Of a stretch of 6,418 bases of DNA, positions 1 through 4,229 are shown piece by piece. The position numbers and the translations under genes are program-made. Under the pieces are notes generated by a model that ran no database searches, was not told the origin of the DNA, and worked only from the letters and a program-made list of their open reading frames with translations. The DNA is from CAZVXI01 sp964631295 (GTDB lineage Bacteria > Planctomycetota > Phycisphaerae > Phycisphaerales > SM1A02): positions 1-6,418 of the forward strand of contig CAZVXI010000176.1 in the NCBI GenBank assembly GCA_964631295.1. Reading direction: 5' to 3'. Each line of letters starts with the position of its first letter. Within the stretch, counting starts at the first letter, position 1.

Positions 1-1203
1 AAGTATCTTCGCGCCCAGTTCGCAAAGTATCGCGAACGGCTGCGCGAGATTGACGCTCGAGCCTTGCTGCGGATCGACACCGATTTGATTGATGAACACG
101 AACGAATCCGTAGACAGGAAGCGAAAGCGACTCAGAAATGGATCCGGGATGTGAATGCGGGTAATCGCGACAGCCGCGATCGGCCGCAGCCGAACCAGCG
201 TCGACTTGAGTTGGAGGCGATGATCAGTGAAGCAAAGATCGAAGTGATCGCATCGACGGATGTCATGGCGAGGCATGCGATGGATGAACTGTTCACGACG
301 GTTGATGCAGCCATAGCCAATGAGCAGCGCGAGCAATGGCTTTCGGCATGGCGTGCTGCTGTCCGTGATACGGCGTTGAATCTGGATTATGAACGGGTCA
401 AGGCGCAGGACTTTCTCCGGTTGCCAGACCCGGTTGAGATTGTTGAGGATCGTGTGTCGGAACTGATCTTACCTGATGACGTTGCGGCGTCGATCAATAC
501 GGCCACCGCGGAGTTCTCCGAGGCATTTGATGTACGTGTTCAGACCGATCGGTTGAATCAGGCAGTCAGACGGCTGAAGTCTGCGAGAGTCATTCGTGAC
601 GGTGATGAGCAGCAGTTCGAGCGATTGTTCAAGCAGTCGCGTGATATGTGGCTCTCACAGTATCGCATAATGGAAGCGTACATCACGCAAGTTGTGCAGC
701 ACCTGAACGGTGATGCGATGACTCAGGCCCGAGAAGTTGAAGAGGCGTTCTGGCGTGTTGCATTACCCGACACTGTCGGAGTTGAAATGACGCCGACTCT
801 GGTTGGATTGGTGGTGGCGCAGGGGATGATTCCGGATGCCCAGCAGGATGTATTCAGGGTCACAGCTGATGAATACGCTCGCGCCCGTCATGAATCGTTG
901 AGGCAGGCAGTGTTTTCAGCGATTCGTCACTACGCGAGTAGTGAGGATCCGTTCGCTCTCATGGAGGCGTCAGGTCTGTACTCCGACAAACTGTGCAATA
1001 TTCAGTTGCAGCGTATCGAGCGCGGCTTGCAGATGCAAGACACGATGCGACAGATGGTCGGCGATGATGCGAGTTTCGGGCGTCTGGTGGCGGAATCTCT
1101 CACAGCCCAGCGTCGGGCGAACAAGAATGTGGGCTACATTCTGGATAGTTCTGAGTTTCGAAGTGCAGTCGAAAGGTTCTGTTCATTAAGGAGTCGGCAA
1201 TGA
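1..1203 (+). CDS. Large helical hypothetical protein, 5' end missing (first gene of the operon)
   Basis: The reading frame is open from the first base of the window to a TGA at 1201-1203, giving 400 visible residues. The N-terminus, and any signal peptide, lies upstream. A TTG at 64 could start translation, but the codons before it look like the same helical protein (KYLRAQFAKYRERLREID), so I treat the gene as truncated by the edge. The protein is rich in Arg, Glu, Gln and Ala with very few Pro or Gly, and has only two Cys, both near the C-terminus. This points to long amphipathic helices or coiled coils. Two Pro-containing breaks (around RLPDPVE and LILPDD) separate helical blocks. No transmembrane segment or catalytic motif is visible. 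I do not recognise the family. It overlaps the next gene by 4 bp (ATGA) and shares an operon with three exported proteins, so an envelope role is possible but not shown. Confidence 0.8.
   Translation, partial: KYLRAQFAKYRERLREIDARALLRIDTDLIDEHERIRRQEAKATQKWIRDVNAGNRDSRDRPQPNQRRLELEAMISEAKIEVIASTDVMARHAMDELFTTVDAAIANEQREQWLSAWRAAVRDTALNLDYERVKAQDFLRLPDPVEIVEDRVSELILPDDVAASINTATAEFSEAFDVRVQTDRLNQAVRRLKSARVIRDGDEQQFERLFKQSRDMWLSQYRIMEAYITQVVQHLNGDAMTQAREVEEAFWRVALPDTVGVEMTPTLVGLVVAQGMIPDAQQDVFRVTADEYARARHESLRQAVFSAIRHYASSEDPFALMEASGLYSDKLCNIQLQRIERGLQMQDTMRQMVGDDASFGRLVAESLTAQRRANKNVGYILDSSEFRSAVERFCSLRSRQ
1187..1193 (+). promoter_or_regulatory. Shine-Dalgarno site of the Cys-rich protein gene
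   Basis: TAAGGAG sits six bases before the ATG at 1200. It is the strongest ribosome binding site in the operon and lies inside the last codons of the preceding gene. It fixes the start at 1200 and allows independent initiation as well as coupling through the ATGA overlap. Confidence 0.8.
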
Positions 1204-1625
1204 ACTTGACATTTGTGTCGTCGATCATAGTTCTTGCAGGATCAGCATTGATTGGGCTGGGAAGTGCGTATGCACAGATTGGTCCTCCATGTTGGACGTC
1301 AAGCGGGTATGTGGATTGTGTTGCCGGAGGTGGGGCAGTCTGCAACCCCAACTGTGGGGCAGCTGGAGCACCGTGCGGATCGGGCTCTATTGGCGGTACT
1401 CTCTGGTGCGATGCGGCGAGGTCGCACGACCTTTGCGATGAGAACGTTTCTAGCCAACTGCAATGTTGGACCGCAACTGTTCTGGCAGGAGCGTTCCAGC
1501 CGTGTGGAAAAACAACCTGGCGTGATGACTGTGGAGCCGATGTCACTGGAACCTGTATGGGTGGTGTGTGCATGGGATACTCGAACACGTCATGTTCGCG
1601 AACTGTATGCGGTTCAACCCAATGA
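1200..1625 (+). CDS. Small secreted cysteine-rich protein (14 Cys)
   Basis: This is a 141-residue protein. Residues 1-25 form a clear signal peptide: a hydrophobic core from about residue 5 to 20 and a signal-peptidase I site of type A-Y-A before Gln26. The mature part of about 116 residues has 14 cysteines (31, 40, 48, 52, 59, 70, 79, 89, 102, 111, 119, 124, 132, 137) and is rich in Gly, Ala, Thr and Ser. The even count and export suggest up to seven disulfides in a compact extracytoplasmic fold. There is no CXXCH haem motif. CWT occurs twice (31-33 and 89-91), which may mark two related halves, but the match is weak. The start is set by TAAGGAG and by an ATGA overlap with the upstream gene; its stop overlaps the next start in the same way. 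I do not recognise a family. It could be a structural surface protein, a secreted effector, or a substrate of a redox or folding partner nearby. Confidence 0.8.
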   Translation: MNLTFVSSIIVLAGSALIGLGSAYAQIGPPCWTSSGYVDCVAGGGAVCNPNCGAAGAPCGSGSIGGTLWCDAARSHDLCDENVSSQLQCWTATVLAGAFQPCGKTTWRDDCGADVTGTCMGGVCMGYSNTSCSRTVCGSTQ

Positions 1626-2782
1626 AACCTAGCTTCTGCGTTCCGCTCAGTGCCGTAGTACTGGCCGTGATCGGATCGACCAAGATCGCCTGCGGCCAGG
1701 ATACAATCTCCGTTGCGGAGGTAAACGAATACCTTGTCGCATTGGGTGATCGCGGTGACATTCATGCGGCGTGGAGGGTATGGCGACGGACCGGTCACAT
1801 CGATGGCGCAGATTGGAGTGATGAAACAGTCGTCCGCGACGTCGCACTATGGACGACATCCGACGCGTTCGCTGCTGATGTCAGCCTGGCGGGCGAAGTG
1901 AGGTCGATCTGCTGGGAGGATGGTGTTCTGTGCCTGCGCGAAGGCGAGTTTGTAACACTGTCCAGCAAGGAGGCGCGGATTCCAGGGCGTGTCAACTTGA
2001 TCTGGGATCTGCTCGCTGACAGCGTGTACCGAAATCCGGGCAATCCCGCTTTGCTCAACAAGTGTATCCAGTCCGGGCAAGTTCTGGATGTTGTCTCGTC
2101 CACGAGGGAGATTGAGGTTGTCGGTTTCGCCTTTGATCCGGAGATGGATCGATTTCGGCTGCGGTTGACGAGGCACGGAAAGGGCTTGCGGATCGAATCG
2201 ATTGCCTACGAGCAAGCGGTGTTGCCTGCTGACAGGCCGTTCGAGCAACGGGTTCTGCTCAGACACGATGCGCGCGTCCTCCGATGCGAATCGTTCGGTG
2301 GGATTGACACCCCAGTTGAGGCCATTATGGAGACAAGAGCAGGCCCGGACTCGATGGACCATCCCGATGTCAGGCACTTCTGGCGAGATCGAGAACCGTT
2401 GTCAGGACGGTGGGTGCTGGAAAGCCTTGTAGCGATAAATGATTCAGCAACAGTGCCCAAGCTGACGGAAGGCTTGATGCCCCGCGATGGCGACATTGTG
2501 ACTGATGAGCGCCTCGGATTGACGTATCGAATAGGGACGAACCAACTCGGTTATAATGGCGTTCAATACGAACTCCAACAGCCGATTGAGCACGTGTTGG
2601 ACGAGTCCGTTCTTGCGACGCTGGAAGATCTCCAAGTCCGTTTGCCTGTCGTTCCAAGCGAAGAAGAACTCGGACGACCGAGTCGTTCATTCTTTCAATC
2701 ACCGTGGGTTCTGGCTGGTACGGGCGCGACGTTGATTATGTTCGGGGCGCTCGGTCTGCTCTGGCGGAGGAATACAACATGA
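1622..2782 (+). CDS. Secreted protein with C-terminal membrane anchor, family unknown
   Basis: The chosen ATG at 1622 overlaps the preceding stop as ATGA and gives 386 residues with a standard signal peptide (MKPSF, then a hydrophobic core, cleavage near CGQ/D at about residue 26). In-frame starts at 1568 (GTG), 1592 and 1607 only add a tail before that signal and lack a good ribosome site. The body (about 27-350) is mixed, with alternating hydrophobic stretches that suggest a beta-rich exported domain, for example around residues 180-220. A segment with DGDIVTDERLGLTYRIG resembles a Pro/Gly-V-x-D-x-x-x-G-x-x-Y pattern I associate loosely with planctomycete secreted proteins near DUF1573 genes; this is a weak impression. 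Residues 362-381 form one transmembrane helix followed by RR and three residues, so the protein is probably a type I membrane protein facing out. No PEP-type motif precedes the helix. Function unknown. Confidence 0.8.
   Translation: MKPSFCVPLSAVVLAVIGSTKIACGQDTISVAEVNEYLVALGDRGDIHAAWRVWRRTGHIDGADWSDETVVRDVALWTTSDAFAADVSLAGEVRSICWEDGVLCLREGEFVTLSSKEARIPGRVNLIWDLLADSVYRNPGNPALLNKCIQSGQVLDVVSSTREIEVVGFAFDPEMDRFRLRLTRHGKGLRIESIAYEQAVLPADRPFEQRVLLRHDARVLRCESFGGIDTPVEAIMETRAGPDSMDHPDVRHFWRDREPLSGRWVLESLVAINDSATVPKLTEGLMPRDGDIVTDERLGLTYRIGTNQLGYNGVQYELQQPIEHVLDESVLATLEDLQVRLPVVPSEEELGRPSRSFFQSPWVLAGTGATLIMFGALGLLWRRNTT
2766..2770 (+). promoter_or_regulatory. Shine-Dalgarno site of the DUF1573-like gene
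   Basis: GGAGG lies eight bases before the ATG at 2779, inside the end of the preceding gene. It selects ATG 2779 over the in-frame upstream codons from 2704, which are just the anchor region of the preceding gene read in another frame. Confidence 0.7.
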
Positions 2783-3129
2783 AACGTGTGCTGGCGCTAC
2801 TTGGTGCGTGCTGTGTTACGGCAGGCATTGTCTTCCTGCTCGCAGCCATCACTGCTCCGTCATCGGCAGTCCCCGTCGAAGGAGAACTGATCCATGATCG
2901 GGGCATCGTGCGCTACGATGGCGCTGAGACGACGATCGAGCNNNNNNNNNNNNNNNNNNNNNNNNNNNNNNNNNNNNNNNNNNNNNNNNNNNNNNNNNNN
3001 NNNNNNNNNNNNNNNNNNNNNNNNNNNNNNNNNNNNNNNNNTGAGTTGGCCGCACCCAACGATGCAAAGCGCGTGGCGGTGACGGTTCAGGTTGCCGGTG
3101 CTGCGCTCAAGCGCGTGTTCTATCGCTGA
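2779..3129 (+). CDS. Probable DUF1573-like exported protein, interrupted by an assembly gap
   Basis: The ATG at 2779 overlaps the preceding stop (ATGA). Fifty-four residues are readable before the N run and 28 after it. Residues 1-25 are a signal peptide or signal anchor (MKRVLALLGACC, then a hydrophobic stretch). The segment GELIHDRGIVRYDGAETTIE (35-54) resembles the first strand of DUF1573 domains, where a His-Asp-x-Gly-x-Val pattern is followed by a strand leading to 'HTF'. The part after the gap (PNDAKRVAVTVQVAGAALKR) resembles their last strands (NDP...V.V.V.G). DUF1573 is an immunoglobulin-like exported domain of unknown function, often with a CGC motif in the middle; that part would fall in the gap. 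Both ends are in frame only if the true gap length is a multiple of three relative to 100, and the domain would need more than the 34 residues allowed, so the gap is probably longer than drawn. The two pieces could also belong to different genes. Confidence 0.6.
   Translation: MKRVLALLGACCVTAGIVFLLAAITAPSSAVPVEGELIHDRGIVRYDGAETTIEXXXXXXXXXXXXXXXXXXXXXXXXXXXXXXXXXXELAAPNDAKRVAVTVQVAGAALKRVFYR
2942..3041. other. Assembly gap of 100 N
   Basis: Exactly 100 undetermined bases, the conventional length for a scaffold gap of unknown size. Real sequence of unknown length is missing here, inside the DUF1573-like gene. Confidence 0.99.
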
Positions 3130-3200
3130 CGCAGCAGCCGGGCAGTGCGATCGGCATGGTCGACTACGGTCGTTGCGCCTGCTGTGAATCCTCAACGCGC

Positions 3201-3228
3201 TTGCACGATGATTGAACATCCCTATACT
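3201..3228 (+). promoter_or_regulatory. Predicted sigma70-type promoter of the B12 riboswitch transcript
   Basis: TTGCAC (3201-3206, 3 of 6 matches to the -35 consensus) is followed after 16 bases by TATACT (3223-3228, 5 of 6 matches to the -10 consensus). Start of transcription six to seven bases after the -10 box would be at about 3234-3236, which is where the P1 stem of the riboswitch begins (3235). The agreement with an independently found RNA boundary raises confidence despite the weak -35 box. Confidence 0.6.
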
Positions 3229-3234
3229 GATTCA

Positions 3235-3459
3235 TGAAACTGGTGCTCTGAGAGGCCTCGGCCTCAACGAGTGAAAACGGGAAGTGTGGTGAGAATGCTG
3301 CCGGCATTCGATTCCACCGCGGACGCGCCGCCGTAATTGGTACTGGTGATCCATTCATGTGATCACCAGCGCGTTCGGCATTCGCCACTGACTGATGCTA
3401 AATCAGTTGGGAAGGCCGCCGAACGCAAGAGCCATAAGCCGGAAGACCTGCCAGTTTCA
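3235..3459 (+). promoter_or_regulatory. Cobalamin (B12) riboswitch aptamer
   Basis: P1 is a perfect 9-bp stem, TGAAACTGG (3235-3243) with CCAGTTTCA (3451-3459). Inside it, in the order of the cobalamin class, are a P2-like hairpin GAGGC-CTCG-GCCTC (3252-3265); the core AAAACGGGAA (3274-3283) and GGTGAGAA (3288-3295); a P6 motif GCGGACGCGCCGCCGTAA (3319-3336), very close to the one I recall from the E. coli btuB leader; a variable 9-bp hairpin CTGGTGATC/GATCACCAG (3343-3369); an 8-bp stem GCGTTCGG/CCGAACGC (3371-3378 with 3419-3426) enclosing GCCACTG...TGGGAAGGC; and the conserved 3' box AGCCGGAAGACCTGCC (3437-3452). Such riboswitches bind adenosyl- or other cobalamins and normally lower expression of the downstream gene when B12 is plentiful. 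The next gene on this strand is the PEP-CTERM-like protein at 3609, with no gene between. Confidence 0.95.
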
Positions 3460-3524
3460 CAGTGTTGGCGCCCTCGCGTAATGGGCGGTCAGCGGTGCAC
3501 GCCACCTGGACCCACGGCCGTGTT

Positions 3525-3566
3525 CCCACTGATCATTGCGAGAGCGTCGTTGTGATCATCAGTGGG
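3525..3566 (+). promoter_or_regulatory. Long hairpin in the leader, possible expression platform
   Basis: CCCACTGAT (3525-3533) pairs perfectly with ATCAGTGGG (3558-3566); inside, CGA/TCG (3539-3541 with 3547-3549) can extend the fold. The bases that follow (TCTCCTCGCAC) contain no U-tract, so this is not a standard intrinsic terminator. CTCC at 3568-3571, directly after the hairpin, could pair with GGAG of the ribosome site at 3599-3602, which would suit control of translation, but that pairing is only four bases. Confidence 0.4.
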
Positions 3567-3596
3567 TCTCCTCGCACGCGCTTTGCGGGGCATGGA

Positions 3597-3602
3597 TTGG
3601 AG
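3597..3602 (+). promoter_or_regulatory. Shine-Dalgarno site of the PEP-CTERM-like gene
   Basis: TTGGAG lies six bases before ATG 3609. It decides the start: the frame stays open upstream to a GTG at 3462, but that extension has no ribosome site and would bury the signal peptide. Confidence 0.65.
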
Positions 3603-3608
3603 TTTGAT

Positions 3609-4229
3609 ATGTTGCGATACGGAACACTGCTTGCTGTTGCTGCGCTTGTGGTTTGCGCAGCGCCGGTGCGGGGCGATCTGATCATCGATTCGGAAAACAA
3701 TACTATTCTGGATGTGACCGCTACGGTCGGTGCGGGGGCGAATACTTCGTATGTTATCATCGATTTCGCAGAGACAGGCGGCGACTCATGGGCTTTTGCA
3801 TTTCAATGGGATACGTCAATGGCACCCACGGACCCGCTCACAAGTACCGACATGCTCAACGCCATCGATGCGGCGACGCTGCTCGATGCTGACATTTCCA
3901 GCAGCGACTTCGGCTCGTTCGTTAACAACTTCTCATTCGATGGCGATGTTGGCAACCCAGACAACTTCTGGAGCTTCACGCTCGGCGAAGTCATCGACCC
4001 CGGGATTGAATGGACTTCATCTCCGATCGGGATCGACGGCCGCGAGCTTGCTGACGGCTCGCTCGATGGCTGGTATAACGGCTTCACGGATGAGTTCGAT
4101 TCCATCCCGCCATCCGTGCCGACGACACAGATTCCAACGCCCATGTCGATCGCAGCCATTGTCCCGGCTTTGCTCTGCACGCGAAGGGGACGACGCGCTG
4201 CAGTTGCATCACGCGCGCGGCGCGTCTGA
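3609..4229 (+). CDS. Secreted acidic protein with PEP-CTERM-like sorting tail, behind a B12 riboswitch
   Basis: The protein has 206 residues from ATG 3609. Residues 1-22 are a signal peptide (MLRYGTLLAVAALVVCAAPVRG). The mature domain (23-174) has 27 Asp/Glu and a single basic residue, with five Trp in SWAFAFQW, NFWSF, IEWTSS and DGWYNG contexts, and no Cys; it looks beta-rich and extracellular. From residue 175 comes I-P-T-P, a hydrophobic stretch of about 13 residues (MSIAAIVPALLCT) and an Arg cluster (RRGRR), the layout of PEP-CTERM tails recognised by exosortases, here in a 'PTP' variant. Ten more residues follow the Arg cluster and overlap the convergent channel gene. It is the only gene in position to be controlled by the riboswitch, so it is probably made when cobalamin is scarce. 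The pattern of a strand ending in IDF, a SWAFAFQWD motif, and W-x-S-x-x-x-G-x-x-G-R-x-L-x-D-G-S-x-x-G-W recalls other PEP-CTERM proteins I have a general memory of, but I cannot name the family. Cobalamin binding is inferred only from regulation. Confidence 0.85.
   Translation: MLRYGTLLAVAALVVCAAPVRGDLIIDSENNTILDVTATVGAGANTSYVIIDFAETGGDSWAFAFQWDTSMAPTDPLTSTDMLNAIDAATLLDADISSSDFGSFVNNFSFDGDVGNPDNFWSFTLGEVIDPGIEWTSSPIGIDGRELADGSLDGWYNGFTDEFDSIPPSVPTTQIPTPMSIAAIVPALLCTRRGRRAAVASRARRV

Noticed and set aside
1252..1632. A 126-codon + strand frame inside the Cys-rich gene.
   Set aside because: It lacks a signal peptide and a clear ribosome site, and it conflicts with the well supported frame starting at 1200.
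1100..1798. A 232-codon open frame on the - strand.
   Set aside because: It lies across three + strand genes that have signal peptides, ribosome sites and ATGA junctions; its translation is rich in Pro, His and Ser without any domain, typical of an antisense shadow.
3132..3184. CAGCAG...CTGCTG as a terminator of the four-gene operon.
   Set aside because: The loop is about 41 bases and no U-tract follows; six paired bases at this distance are not convincing.
3343..3369. Perfect inverted repeat CTGGTGATC/GATCACCAG as a repressor operator.
   Set aside because: It falls in the variable-stem position of the cobalamin riboswitch, which explains it.
3481..3555. A 24-codon frame in the leader, possible leader peptide.
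   Set aside because: There is no Shine-Dalgarno before its ATG and the sequence is better explained as structured leader RNA.
3462..3608. Longer N-terminus of the PEP-CTERM-like protein from GTG 3462.
   Set aside because: It would put 49 extra residues before a good signal peptide, has no ribosome site, and begins just after the riboswitch P1 stem.
3609..4229. Assignment to DUF4465/BtuH or to another known cobalamin-binding family.
   Set aside because: The regulatory context would suit it, but I cannot match the characteristic motifs from the sequence, so only the B12 link through the riboswitch is claimed.
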